From assembly GCF_018255755.1 (NCBI RefSeq), contig NZ_CP073766.1:6136501-6200500 (forward strand): a stretch of 64,000 nt of DNA, written 5' to 3'. Below the pieces are notes generated by a model that saw nothing but the letters and a program-made list of their open reading frames with translations, did not search any database and was not told the DNA's origin. Source of the DNA: Chitinophaga sp. HK235. Its GTDB lineage: Bacteria; Bacteroidota; Bacteroidia; Chitinophagales; Chitinophagaceae. Below are positions 8,765-17,286 of this stretch, piece by piece (positions within the stretch are counted from its first letter, which is position 1; every line of letters begins with the position of its first letter). The position numbers and the translations under genes are program-made.

Positions 8765-10543
8765 CTAGACTGTTTCCAGCTTGCGCTCGCCTATTTGCTG
8801 ACGCCACATGGCATAATACAAGCCTTTCTCTTCCAGCAATTCCTCATGTCTGCCCGTTTCCACAATACGGCCTTTTTCCAGCACATAGATACGGTCGGCG
8901 TGCATAATGGTGCTCAACCGGTGTGCAATCATCACCGTAATATGTTGTTTGCTGGCAGTCACCTGCCTTACTGTTTTGGTGATCTCTTCTTCTGTGATGG
9001 AATCCAGTGCTGAAGTGGCTTCATCAAATACCAGCAGCCTTGGCTTACGCAGCAATGCCCTGGCTATGGACAGCCGCTGTTTTTCCCCTCCGGAGATTTT
9101 AATACCTCCTTCACCGATAACAGTCTCCAGCCCTTTGTCGGCCCTTGCCAGCAAAGAATAACAGGATGCTTTGTTCAACGCCTCCATGACCTCCGCATCG
9201 GAAGCTCCCGGATTCACAAACAGCAGATTTTCCCGGATAGTGCCGGCAAACAGCTGCGTGTCCTGCGTTACAAAACCTACCTGGTGCCGCAGGTCTTCCA
9301 TATCCGCTTCGTTGGCGTCTACACCATTGTAGAGGATATGCCCTTCATTAGGTTTGTAAAGACCAACCAGCAGTTTTACCAGCGTGGTTTTACCGGAACC
9401 GGAAGGCCCTACAAAGGCTATGGTCTCGCCCACACTCACTGCGAAGTTCACCTGGTCCAGCGCTTTGGTGGCCGCTGTCAGATGTTTGAAACCTACATGG
9501 CGGAAAGTGAGCTCGTCAATGTGGTTGATTCTTATCGGGTGGGCCGGTGTCTCTTCTACCGGTGTGCTCAGAATGCTCTGGAAATTCAGCAGCGATACCT
9601 GTGCCTCCCTGTAGTTCAGGATAATATTGCCCAATTCCTGTAAAGGGCCGAAAATAAAGAAGGAATACAGCTGTAACGTCATCAGCTGGCCAATGCTCAC
9701 ATAATCACGATAGATGTAAAACAACAGCAGAAACAGAATACTCTGCCGCATCAGGTTCACAAAGGTGCCCTGTACAAAGCTGATACTGCGGATACTGCGT
9801 ACTTTCTTCAGTTCCAGCATCAATATCTTGATAGTAGTGGAATTCAGCCTTCTGATCTCCTGCTGGGTAAGGCCAAGACTCTTTACCAGCTCTATATTCC
9901 GCAGTGATTCGGTAGTGGAACCGGCCAGCGCTGTGGTTTCCTTTACGATCGTTTTCTGGATCACCTTTATTTTCCGGCTGAGTAAACTCATGAGTACGGT
10001 CAGCAATATACAGCCTGTCAGATATACCAGTGGCAGGGTCCAGTGTACCGTGGCTGCATATATCATCACAAACACCACTCCGATCATGGAAACAAACAAT
10101 ACGTTTACAAAGGAAGTGATGAACTTTTCGCAGTCTGTCCGCACCTTCTGAAGAATAGCTAGCGTTTCACCGCTGCGCTGATCTTCAAACTGCTGATAAG
10201 GCAGCCTTAAGGAATGTTTTAACCCGTCGGTATACACCTGTGCGCCAAATTTCTGCACAATTACGTTTACGGCATAATCCTGGAATGCCTTGGCAATCCT
10301 GGATACCATCGCCACCCCGATAGCAGCGCCAACGAGCAGCAATACGCCTGTCAGATATTGTCCCTCCGGCCTGAATATAGTGCCTCCTTTTACGGTACTA
10401 TGCGGATGTGAAGCAAACCGGTCAATTATCCAACCAAAAATCATCGGGTCCAGCAAAGAAAAAAGCTGGTTAATACTCGCTAATACCATCGCCAATACGA
10501 CGAGCCATTTATATCTCTTTAAATAATGCAGCAATAATTTCAT
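8765..10543 (-). CDS. ABC transporter, fused permease/ATPase (MsbA/LmrA-like exporter)
   Basis: 592 residues from the ATG at 10543 (MKLLLHYLKRYKW); an in-frame ATG 15 codons earlier adds a polar, non-conserved leader and is rejected. The N-terminal half has about six membrane segments of the ABC exporter type I fold; the C-terminal half has Walker A GPSGSGKTT (about 379-387), the signature ISGGEKQRLSIARALL, Walker B LVFDEATSALD and the H-loop IAHRLST. One half-transporter gene implies a homodimer that exports lipid, drug or peptide; substrate unknown. It is transcribed alone, divergently from the EF-G2 gene, with a -7 box and a dyad just upstream. Confidence 0.92.
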   Translation of the reverse strand: MKLLLHYLKRYKWLVVLAMVLASINQLFSLLDPMIFGWIIDRFASHPHSTVKGGTIFRPEGQYLTGVLLLVGAAIGVAMVSRIAKAFQDYAVNVIVQKFGAQVYTDGLKHSLRLPYQQFEDQRSGETLAILQKVRTDCEKFITSFVNVLFVSMIGVVFVMIYAATVHWTLPLVYLTGCILLTVLMSLLSRKIKVIQKTIVKETTALAGSTTESLRNIELVKSLGLTQQEIRRLNSTTIKILMLELKKVRSIRSISFVQGTFVNLMRQSILFLLLFYIYRDYVSIGQLMTLQLYSFFIFGPLQELGNIILNYREAQVSLLNFQSILSTPVEETPAHPIRINHIDELTFRHVGFKHLTAATKALDQVNFAVSVGETIAFVGPSGSGKTTLVKLLVGLYKPNEGHILYNGVDANEADMEDLRHQVGFVTQDTQLFAGTIRENLLFVNPGASDAEVMEALNKASCYSLLARADKGLETVIGEGGIKISGGEKQRLSIARALLRKPRLLVFDEATSALDSITEEEITKTVRQVTASKQHITVMIAHRLSTIMHADRIYVLEKGRIVETGRHEELLEEKGLYYAMWRQQIGERKLETV

Positions 10544-10564
10544 ATATCGATTTTTCTCGGAGCA

Positions 10565-10572
10565 CAAAGTTA
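10565..10572 (-). promoter_or_regulatory. Candidate -7 element of the ABC exporter gene
   Basis: CAAAGTTA on the plus strand is TAACTTTG on the minus strand, a full match to the Bacteroidota TAnnTTTG box. No good -33 TTTG is seen at the right spacing. A 14-bp dyad (10576-10589) lies where the spacer would be. Confidence 0.4.
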
Positions 10573-10575
10573 CTG

Positions 10576-10589
10576 TATGTTGTAACATA
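10576..10589. promoter_or_regulatory. Palindromic operator-like dyad
   Basis: TATGTT-GT-AACATA has perfect 6-nt arms and lies 3 nt upstream of the exporter -7 box, in the 150-nt gap between the divergent exporter and EF-G2 genes. A bound regulator could control either. No regulator is assigned. Confidence 0.4.
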
Positions 10590-10693
10590 TTATGGGTAAT
10601 GTTAAGGTCATTTTTTGACTAAAAATCGTTAACTTAATAGTAGTTCTTTGTTAGGCAAAGGTGATAATCGATTACCTGATTAAATCTCCACAT

Positions 10694-12820
10694 ATGAAGA
10701 CGTATGATGAAAAACATATCAAAAACATCGTACTGTTGGGCGCACCCAAAAGCGGCAAAACTACCCTCTCTGAAACCATGTTGTTTGAAGCCGGCATCAT
10801 CAACAAGCGCGGAACAGTAGAAGAGAAAAACACTATCTCGGACTACCACGAAATAGAACACGAGCGCGGTAACTCTGTCTATGCCACTGCATTGCACACC
10901 GAATGGAAAGACTACAAAATCAACATCATTGATACCCCTGGCCTGGAAGATTTTATAGGAGAAGTGATCTCCGCCATCCGCGTGTGTGATACCGCTGTCC
11001 TCCTGCTTAACGCTCAGTACGGCGTAGAGGTAGGCACAGAACTGATCTGGGATTATGTAGACAAATACCGAAAGCCTACCATCCTGGCGGTCAACCAGCT
11101 CGATACCGAACAGGCAAACTTCAATAAAACAGTCGAAGACGCCACCCGCATCCTCGGTAATGCAGTCACTATCATGCAGTACCCCGTCAATCAGGGACAC
11201 GGCTTCAACGCCATTATTGACCTGCTCAAAATGACCCTTTACCGCTTCCCGGAAGATGGTGGCAAACCCGAAAAGCTCCCTATCCCCGATAGCGAAAAGG
11301 AAAGAGCCGAAGCCCTGCACAATGCCCTCGTGGAAAAAGCAGCGGAAAATGATGATACCCTCATGGAACAATACTTTGAAAAAGGTAGCCTCGACGAAGA
11401 CGAGCTGCGGCAAGGTATCAAAATAGGGATGCTCAGACATCAGATTTTCCCGGTATTCTGCCTCTCTGCAAAAAATGATATGGGCAGCGGACGCCTCATG
11501 GGCTTCATCGACAATGTAGCCCCCTCCGCGTCCGAAATGTCGCCGGAAATCACCATCGATGGTAAAGAGATTCCCTGCGACCCCGCCGGCCCTCCCTGCC
11601 TCTTTGTTTTCAAAACCCTGCAGGAACCACATATCGGCCGCCTCTCCTTCTTTAAAGTGGTCTCCGGGGAAATAAAACCAGGCATGGAGCTGGTCAATGA
11701 AGAGGCAAACACCACCGAGCGTATCAGCCAGCTGTTTATCGCCGACGGAAAAAACCGCAACAACGTTGAGTCCCTCAAAGCCGGCGACATAGGCTGTACC
11801 CTCAAACTGAAAAATACCTTCACCAACCAGACCCTCTCCGAGAAAAACCTGGCTGCACAGATAGACCCGATACAGTTCCCCACCCCTAAAGTACGCGTGG
11901 CCATCGAAGCCAAAAACAAAAGCGACGATGAAAAAATGAGCGAAGTACTCGCCGAAATCCACATGGAAGATCCCACCCTGCTGGTGGAATTCAACCGGGA
12001 ACTGAAACAGGTGATCCTGCACGGTCAGGGAGATTTACACCTGCTGGTCACCAAATGGCGACTGGAAAATATCTACAAAATGCAGGTAGCCTATCTGCCC
12101 GCCAAAATACCCTATCGCGAAACAATCCGTAAACCGGCACTGGCGTCTTATCGCCATAAAAAACAGTCCGGCGGCGCCGGCCAGTTCGGGGAAGTGTACA
12201 TGAAAATAGAACCCTGGTATGAAGGAATGCCCCCGCTGAAGGAATATCCCGTCAGGGAAACCGAAGAAGTACCACTACAGTGGGGCGGTAAACTGGTGTT
12301 CAACAACTGCATCGTAGGCGGTGCAATAGATAACCGCTTCCTGCCTTCCATCCTCAAAGGAGTGATGGAAAAAATGCAGGAAGGACCACTTACGGGTTCC
12401 TATGTGCGTGATATAAGGGTGAGTGTCTATGATGGAAAAATGCACCCGGTAGACAGCAACGATATCTCTTTTAAGATCGCCGGCATGATGGCCTTCAGGG
12501 AAGCCTTCCACCAGGCTGCTCCCCAGCTGCTGGAACCCGTATTCGACATCGAAGCCACCGCTCCCGATGCCATGATGGGCGATATTATGAGTGAACTGCA
12601 AAGCCGTAGAAGCGTAATAACGGGAATGGATACACTGAACGGCTACCAGGTCATCAAAGCCCGCACACCACAGGCTGAGCTGGACAAGCTGTTTGCCGCC
12701 CTGCGCAACGTTACCCAGGGAAAGGCCAAGGTCCATTCTTCCTTCGCGGAATATGCACCCGTTCCGCCTGAAATACAGAAAAAACTGAGCGAAGAATACC
12801 AGAAGGAAGAAGTCGTTTAA
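10694..12820 (+). CDS. EF-G2-like translation elongation factor lacking the catalytic histidine
   Basis: 708 residues from ATG 10694 (MKTYDEKHIK). EF-G domains I-V are recognisable. The G domain is altered: P-loop GAPKSGKTT (16-24) instead of GHIDAGKTT; switch I ERGNSV instead of ERGITI; switch II DTPGLEDF (80-87) with Leu 84 where canonical EF-G has the catalytic His; and NQLD instead of NKxD. Domain IV starts at KQSGGAGQFGEVYMK and is well conserved. These changes match the Bacteroides EF-G paralogue (EF-G2), reported to support translocation without GTP hydrolysis and to matter under carbon limitation. It is a single gene, divergent from the ABC exporter. The canonical fusA must be elsewhere. 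Confidence 0.88.
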   Translation: MKTYDEKHIKNIVLLGAPKSGKTTLSETMLFEAGIINKRGTVEEKNTISDYHEIEHERGNSVYATALHTEWKDYKINIIDTPGLEDFIGEVISAIRVCDTAVLLLNAQYGVEVGTELIWDYVDKYRKPTILAVNQLDTEQANFNKTVEDATRILGNAVTIMQYPVNQGHGFNAIIDLLKMTLYRFPEDGGKPEKLPIPDSEKERAEALHNALVEKAAENDDTLMEQYFEKGSLDEDELRQGIKIGMLRHQIFPVFCLSAKNDMGSGRLMGFIDNVAPSASEMSPEITIDGKEIPCDPAGPPCLFVFKTLQEPHIGRLSFFKVVSGEIKPGMELVNEEANTTERISQLFIADGKNRNNVESLKAGDIGCTLKLKNTFTNQTLSEKNLAAQIDPIQFPTPKVRVAIEAKNKSDDEKMSEVLAEIHMEDPTLLVEFNRELKQVILHGQGDLHLLVTKWRLENIYKMQVAYLPAKIPYRETIRKPALASYRHKKQSGGAGQFGEVYMKIEPWYEGMPPLKEYPVRETEEVPLQWGGKLVFNNCIVGGAIDNRFLPSILKGVMEKMQEGPLTGSYVRDIRVSVYDGKMHPVDSNDISFKIAGMMAFREAFHQAAPQLLEPVFDIEATAPDAMMGDIMSELQSRRSVITGMDTLNGYQVIKARTPQAELDKLFAALRNVTQGKAKVHSSFAEYAPVPPEIQKKLSEEYQKEEVV

Positions 12821-12863
12821 CTCATAATTTAGAAATTTCAAAATTCCTAAATCGTAAATCTTT

Positions 12864-14405
12864 TCAGTTGCCCCATCCTTCCCGGTCCAGGCTTCTGTAT
12901 TGAATAGCTTCCGCCATGTGCGGCACTTCCACGCTTTCACTCCGGGCGAGGTCGGCGATGGTACGGCTTACTTTTAATATGCGGTCATAAGCCCTGGCCG
13001 ACAGCTTTAACCGGCGGATGGCATCCTTCAGCAGCTGGTTGCAGTTGTCGTTGATGGTGCAATGTGCTCTCAGCTGCTGGCTGTTGACCTGTGCATTGCA
13101 GAAAATACCGGGATAAGCTGCATAACGCCGCGCCTGCAGCGTCCGCGCTGCTATCACACGCTCACGGATATACGTACTTTTTTCTTCTTCCCTGTTTTCT
13201 GCCAGGGCGCTGAAAGATACCGGCGTTACTTCTACATGTAGGTCTATACGGTCCAGCAAAGGACCTGATACCCTGTTGAGGTATTTCTGCACTATCCCGG
13301 GTGAACAGCTGCATTCTTTTTCCGGATGGTTGAAATAACCACATGGACATGGGTTCATGGAAGCAAGCAACATAAAACCTGCGGGAAAATCAATAGCAGA
13401 ACGGGCGCGGGAGATGGTCACCCGCCGCTCTTCCAGTGGCTGACGCATCACTTCCAGCACCTTGCGCTTGAATTCGGGCAGCTCGTCCAGGAATAATACA
13501 CCATGATGTGCCAGCGAGATCTCGCCAGGTTGCGGGATACTGCCGCCACCTACCAGCGCAGTATCACTGATGGTATGGTGCGGCGACCGGAACGGCCGCT
13601 TCGATATCAGCGAAGCATGACCAGGCAGTTTGCCGGCTACAGAATGAATTTTGGTGGTCTCCAGCGCTTCCTGCAGGGTAAGCGGCGGTAAGATGGTGGC
13701 CAGCCGCTGCGCAAGCATGGTTTTGCCCGCTCCCGGCGGGCCTATCAGGATCGCATTATGTCCTCCGGCTGCAGCTATTTCCAGTGCCCGTTTGATATTA
13801 TGCTGCCCTTTTACGTCGCTGAAGTCTACATCAAAAAGAGATTGCCCTACACCAAAATGCTCCTGCGCGGAAACATGCACCGGCGTAAGACTGTCTGGTT
13901 GCCGGAAAAATTGCAGTACCTCCGAAAGATGAGATACGCCATATACTTCAAGGCCCTCCACCATAGCTGCTTCCCGGGCATTAACTACCGGCAGTACAAA
14001 GCCGCTGAAACCCTCCTGCTGCGCTTGTATGGCCATAGACAATGCTCCTCTGATAGGCAGCACCGTGCCATCCAGCGATAACTCGCCCATCAGCAGATAA
14101 CGGGCAAAGGATCCGGCAGGTATCTTACCCGAAGCCCCCAGTATGCCTATTGCAATAGGCAGGTCATAAGCCGCACCGGCCTTGCGGATATCGGCCGGCG
14201 CCATGTTCACCACTGTTCTTGTCCTTGGCATTTTAAAGCCCAGGTGACTAATAGCCGACTCAATACGCCGCTCACTCTCTTTTACTGCACTGTCTGGCAG
14301 TCCTACCATGTAAAATCTGTTTCCTTGTGAAGATACGTTCACCTCTATGGTGATAGTGATGGCATTGACACCATAGATGGCGCTGCCGAAGGTTTTAACA
14401 ATCAT
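12864..14405 (-). CDS. YifB/ComM family Mg-chelatase-like AAA+ ATPase
   Basis: 513 residues, full length. N-terminal Lon-protease-S5-like ChlI domain (1-170, VNMAPADIRKAGAAYDLPIA), AAA+ core with Walker A IGPPGAGKTM (221-230), Walker B VLFLDELPEF, and sensor/arginine motifs; a CPCGY...C cysteine cluster follows at about 350; a C-terminal Mg-chelatase lid ends it. In naturally competent bacteria ComM is a helicase that promotes branch migration during integration of incoming DNA. It converges on the EF-G2 gene with a 43-nt gap containing AT-rich sequence. Confidence 0.92.
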   Translation of the reverse strand: MIVKTFGSAIYGVNAITITIEVNVSSQGNRFYMVGLPDSAVKESERRIESAISHLGFKMPRTRTVVNMAPADIRKAGAAYDLPIAIGILGASGKIPAGSFARYLLMGELSLDGTVLPIRGALSMAIQAQQEGFSGFVLPVVNAREAAMVEGLEVYGVSHLSEVLQFFRQPDSLTPVHVSAQEHFGVGQSLFDVDFSDVKGQHNIKRALEIAAAGGHNAILIGPPGAGKTMLAQRLATILPPLTLQEALETTKIHSVAGKLPGHASLISKRPFRSPHHTISDTALVGGGSIPQPGEISLAHHGVLFLDELPEFKRKVLEVMRQPLEERRVTISRARSAIDFPAGFMLLASMNPCPCGYFNHPEKECSCSPGIVQKYLNRVSGPLLDRIDLHVEVTPVSFSALAENREEEKSTYIRERVIAARTLQARRYAAYPGIFCNAQVNSQQLRAHCTINDNCNQLLKDAIRRLKLSARAYDRILKVSRTIADLARSESVEVPHMAEAIQYRSLDREGWGN

Positions 14406-14504
14406 ATGGTTTTGGGTTAACAGTTGCTAATATAATGCGTTCATACAAAGCGGCCAAAGCATAACGGTTTTCTACCGCCCGGATAAGGTCTTTCACCGAG
14501 CTTT

Positions 14505-14520
14505 TAGGTTGATTAACCTA
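14505..14520. promoter_or_regulatory. Inverted repeat upstream of the flavin monooxygenase
   Basis: TAGGTT-GATT-AACCTA has perfect 6-nt arms and ends 7 nt before the candidate -33 TTG of the monooxygenase promoter. It has the size and placement of an operator, but no regulator is encoded next to it. Confidence 0.4.
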
Positions 14521-14527
14521 GGGCAGA

Positions 14528-14558
14528 TTGTCCGGCGCGGTACCACAGAATAATTTTA
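14528..14558 (+). promoter_or_regulatory. Weak promoter match for the flavin monooxygenase
   Basis: TTG (14528-14530), 20-nt spacer, TAATTTTA (14551-14558; one mismatch to TAnnTTTG), 4 nt before the start codon. Confidence 0.35.
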
Positions 14559-14562
14559 CAAC

Positions 14563-15753
14563 ATGAAAACTAACACTGTTCTGATCTCCGGAGCCAGTAT
14601 TGCAGGCCCGGCACTGGCCTACTGGCTTACTAAATATGGTTATGATGTTACTATTGTTGAACGTTCCCCTACCATCAGGCCTGGTGGTCATGCTGTAGAC
14701 TTTCGCGGAGCAGTAATGCCTATATTGAAGGAAATGGGTATTTGGGAAGAACTGCTTAAATATGAAACCAGATCAGGGAAGATCACACTGGTAGATAAAA
14801 ACAATAAGAAGGTAGCCAGTTTTCCGGATGGATTTACCAGCGGTGAACTGGAAATCATGCGGGGCGACCTGGTAAAGATAATGTACGAAACAACCCGTCA
14901 TCAGGTAAATTATATCTTCAACGACACCATCACTGCGCTTGCACAGGATGATGAAGGCGTGAACGTCACTTTCAAGAACAATAAGCCCGCCCGCTACGAT
15001 TTTGTAATCGGCGCCGACGGATTGCATTCTCAGGTTAGGTCTATCGCTTTTGGAGAAGAAAACAGTTTTTCATCCCATATGGGAGTATATATTGCCATCT
15101 TTACCATACCCAACTTCATGAACCTGGGCATGGACGGATTATATTACGGTACGTTGGGCAAACGGGTGGGTGTTTTCGGGTCCAAACAGGGCACAGAGGC
15201 AAAAGCTTCATTCTATTTCACGGCTGATCGTTTTCACTACGATTACAGGGATATCGAGCAGCAAAAACAGATCATCAGAAAAAACTTTTCCGGAGAAGAA
15301 TGGCAGGTGCCCCGCCTGTTGGAATTGATGGATACATCTTCTGATTTTTATTTTGATTCCATCAGCCAGATTAAAATGAATAACTGGTCAAGAGGCCGTG
15401 TTGCACTCATCGGTGATGCAGCCCATTGCGCCTCACCGATGTCGGGAATGGGTACTTCCATGGCTTTTATCGGCGCTTATATCCTGGCAGGAGAGCTGCG
15501 GGAAAACCACGGTAATTATCAGCAGGCCTTTACCAACTACGAAACAGCGATGCAAGACTTTGTAAAACGTTGCCAGGAGCTGGCCGAAGGGCTGGACTGG
15601 TTTGTGCCCAAAACAAAATTTAAACACTGGATGAGCCAGCAGTTCTGGAAGATATTACCTTATACTCCCTGGAAAAATATGATGATAGAGATGCCCTCAA
15701 AGATTGCTAATTCTATTTCCCTCAAAACATATCATAGCCCAGGACTTCTTTAG
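14563..15753 (+). CDS. FAD-dependent monooxygenase, Tet(X)/PHBH-like
   Basis: 396 residues. N-terminal FAD-binding motif GASIAGPALAYWL (10-22), ERSP at the end of strand 2, a central DFVIGADGLHSQVR (the DG motif), and the late GDAAHCASPMSGMG (about 284-297) that binds the FAD ribityl/pyrophosphate. This is the class A flavoprotein monooxygenase arrangement; the closest groups I recognise are Tet(X)-like tetracycline-inactivating enzymes and related oxygenases of natural-product or xenobiotic metabolism. Substrate specificity cannot be set from sequence alone. It stands alone with a dyad and weak promoter upstream, and a hairpin right after the stop codon. Confidence 0.88.
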   Translation: MKTNTVLISGASIAGPALAYWLTKYGYDVTIVERSPTIRPGGHAVDFRGAVMPILKEMGIWEELLKYETRSGKITLVDKNNKKVASFPDGFTSGELEIMRGDLVKIMYETTRHQVNYIFNDTITALAQDDEGVNVTFKNNKPARYDFVIGADGLHSQVRSIAFGEENSFSSHMGVYIAIFTIPNFMNLGMDGLYYGTLGKRVGVFGSKQGTEAKASFYFTADRFHYDYRDIEQQKQIIRKNFSGEEWQVPRLLELMDTSSDFYFDSISQIKMNNWSRGRVALIGDAAHCASPMSGMGTSMAFIGAYILAGELRENHGNYQQAFTNYETAMQDFVKRCQELAEGLDWFVPKTKFKHWMSQQFWKILPYTPWKNMMIEMPSKIANSISLKTYHSPGLL

Positions 15754-15773
15754 CCCAGGACTTCAGTCCTGGG
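15754..15773. terminator. Hairpin between convergent genes
   Basis: CCCAGGAC-TTCA-GTCCTGGG starts immediately after the monooxygenase stop codon and ends 3 nt before the stop of the MutS-like gene. There is no strong T run. The left arm sequence AGCCCAGGACTT also occurs 16 nt upstream as a direct repeat. Confidence 0.5.
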
Positions 15774-15776
15774 ACA

Positions 15777-17105
15777 TTAATTAATCTGGTTCAGCAGGTC
15801 GAGCACTTTCTCCCGCTTCAGGATCAGATAACCGATCTTTTCTTTGGCAATACCATCTTTCAAAAGATAAGTAAAGTGCAGGTTATCATCAATCACTTCT
15901 GATTCAAAATATTTAAACAATATCCTTTGTTCCTGACGTAGTTCATCCGCAATCTCGTACAGGTGGGTGGATAAGATAAACAGGCAGTTGGAACTGCGCA
16001 GCAGTCCCCGGATAACGGCCAGGGAACAGTTTTTCGCGTCTTCCACATTGGTACCTTTAAACATCTCATCAATCAGTACCAGCCAGTTTTTGCCGTTGTT
16101 GATTTGCAGGATGGTATTTTTGATACGTTGTACTTCGCTGTAGAAATAACTTTCCCCTTTGAAGATATTGTCCTGTACCTGTATGTTACTGAAGATGCCA
16201 TGGAAAAAGCTGAGTTCCATTTGTCCGGCAGGCACGCCCATGCCTATATGAGCCATGAATACGGCAATACCTACTGCCCGGATGAAAGTGGTTTTACCTG
16301 CCATATTGGCGCCGGTAAGAAACAAAAAGTGATTTTGTTCATCCAGGGTGATATCATAGGCTACCGGTTCCTGCAGGATAATATGATACAGCTGGGTGGC
16401 TTTGATGGCAGGCCGCGGATTGTTGGTGAAAACAGGAAAACTGAGCTTGTAATGTTTGATGGCTTTGGCCATGGCATAATAGGCGTCCAGCTGATGATAA
16501 AGGGTGACCAGTTCCTCTATCACTTTTTTATGTCTCCTCCTGACATAATTGTCATACCGGAGAATTTCCACATAGTTCAGCAGCCCGGCAGCATCTGTTT
16601 CCAGGATATCGCTGAAATCCTTTTTATGCAGCAATTGTTGTGCCCTGTCCAGTAATACCTTTAATACTTTCGGTGTCTGGTCTGAATTAAATACATCTAC
16701 AAAGGTGCGGAATCCGCGGAGCAGGTTCACCAGCTGGGTAAAGGAAAACTTGATATACCCGAAATCCGGTGCATACAGTGTTTTATTGATGATGGCCTGT
16801 AGGCGTAATGGTAGCCCTTCAGTATTGGAGATCGGCTCAATCTGGGCTTCCAGGTAGTTTTCCACCACTACAATGGTACCGTTGGAAATAATGGATGGCC
16901 AGTTGCTTTCCAGGTCCAGAATATATTGCAGGGCTTTTTGCCGGTTCTGGATGGTGGTGATGTCCTGTAAGGGTGAACTGAAAAGCTGGCGCAGATAATC
17001 TCGTCCGCCTGCAGTGGTAGTAAAATCGAGCCGGTGGAATAAGGAGTACTCTTCGTCCCTGTTGAAGATTGACAGGTCATAATAGGATGTTTTGTCCAGC
17101 TGCAT
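15777..17105 (-). CDS. MutS-like DNA-binding ATPase lacking the mismatch-recognition domain
   Basis: 442 residues from the ATG at 17105 (MQLDKTSYYDLS). It has a MutS core/clamp-like helical part (about 30-240) and a MutS C-terminal ATPase: Walker A TGANMAGKTTF (about 265-275), VPAGQMELSFF, Walker B LVLIDEMFKGTN (about 340), then STHLYEI. The N-terminal mismatch-binding domain of MutS (with its Phe-x-Glu) and the Smr nuclease of MutS2 are both missing. Such short MutS-family proteins are common in Bacteroidota and their role is unsettled. It may be co-transcribed with dihydroorotase, from which it is separated by an AT-rich inverted repeat. Confidence 0.85.
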   Translation of the reverse strand: MQLDKTSYYDLSIFNRDEEYSLFHRLDFTTTAGGRDYLRQLFSSPLQDITTIQNRQKALQYILDLESNWPSIISNGTIVVVENYLEAQIEPISNTEGLPLRLQAIINKTLYAPDFGYIKFSFTQLVNLLRGFRTFVDVFNSDQTPKVLKVLLDRAQQLLHKKDFSDILETDAAGLLNYVEILRYDNYVRRRHKKVIEELVTLYHQLDAYYAMAKAIKHYKLSFPVFTNNPRPAIKATQLYHIILQEPVAYDITLDEQNHFLFLTGANMAGKTTFIRAVGIAVFMAHIGMGVPAGQMELSFFHGIFSNIQVQDNIFKGESYFYSEVQRIKNTILQINNGKNWLVLIDEMFKGTNVEDAKNCSLAVIRGLLRSSNCLFILSTHLYEIADELRQEQRILFKYFESEVIDDNLHFTYLLKDGIAKEKIGYLILKREKVLDLLNQIN

Positions 17106-17162
17106 GCGACATCTTTTTGGTGAATATATAGGGAAGATGCTGGGATCAGGATTTTCCACATT

Positions 17163-17286
17163 ACATTTAGATATTTTGATATTTAGGGATTTAGATATTT
17201 ATTCTAAGGTAGCAAGGCCACAAAAGATAAGCCAGGCATACTCAGAATAAATATCTAAATATCAAAATTTCTAAATTTCAAAATGT
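17163..17286. repeat. Long AT-rich imperfect inverted repeat
   Basis: Left arm 17163-17205 and right arm 17244-17286, each 43 nt, pair at 36 of 43 positions around a 38-nt loop. The right arm overlaps the last codons of dihydroorotase. Related sequence (AATTTAGAAATTTC) occurs at 12827-12840. Confidence 0.7.

Noticed and set aside
10634..12022. 462-codon minus-strand frame opposite the EF-G2 gene
   Set aside because: Antisense shadow of a strongly coding gene; the protein is rich in Phe/Gly/His with no recognisable domain.
14563..15753. Calling the flavin monooxygenase a tetracycline-resistance gene tet(X)
   Set aside because: Only the general class A flavoprotein motifs are seen; specificity for tetracycline cannot be supported from these.
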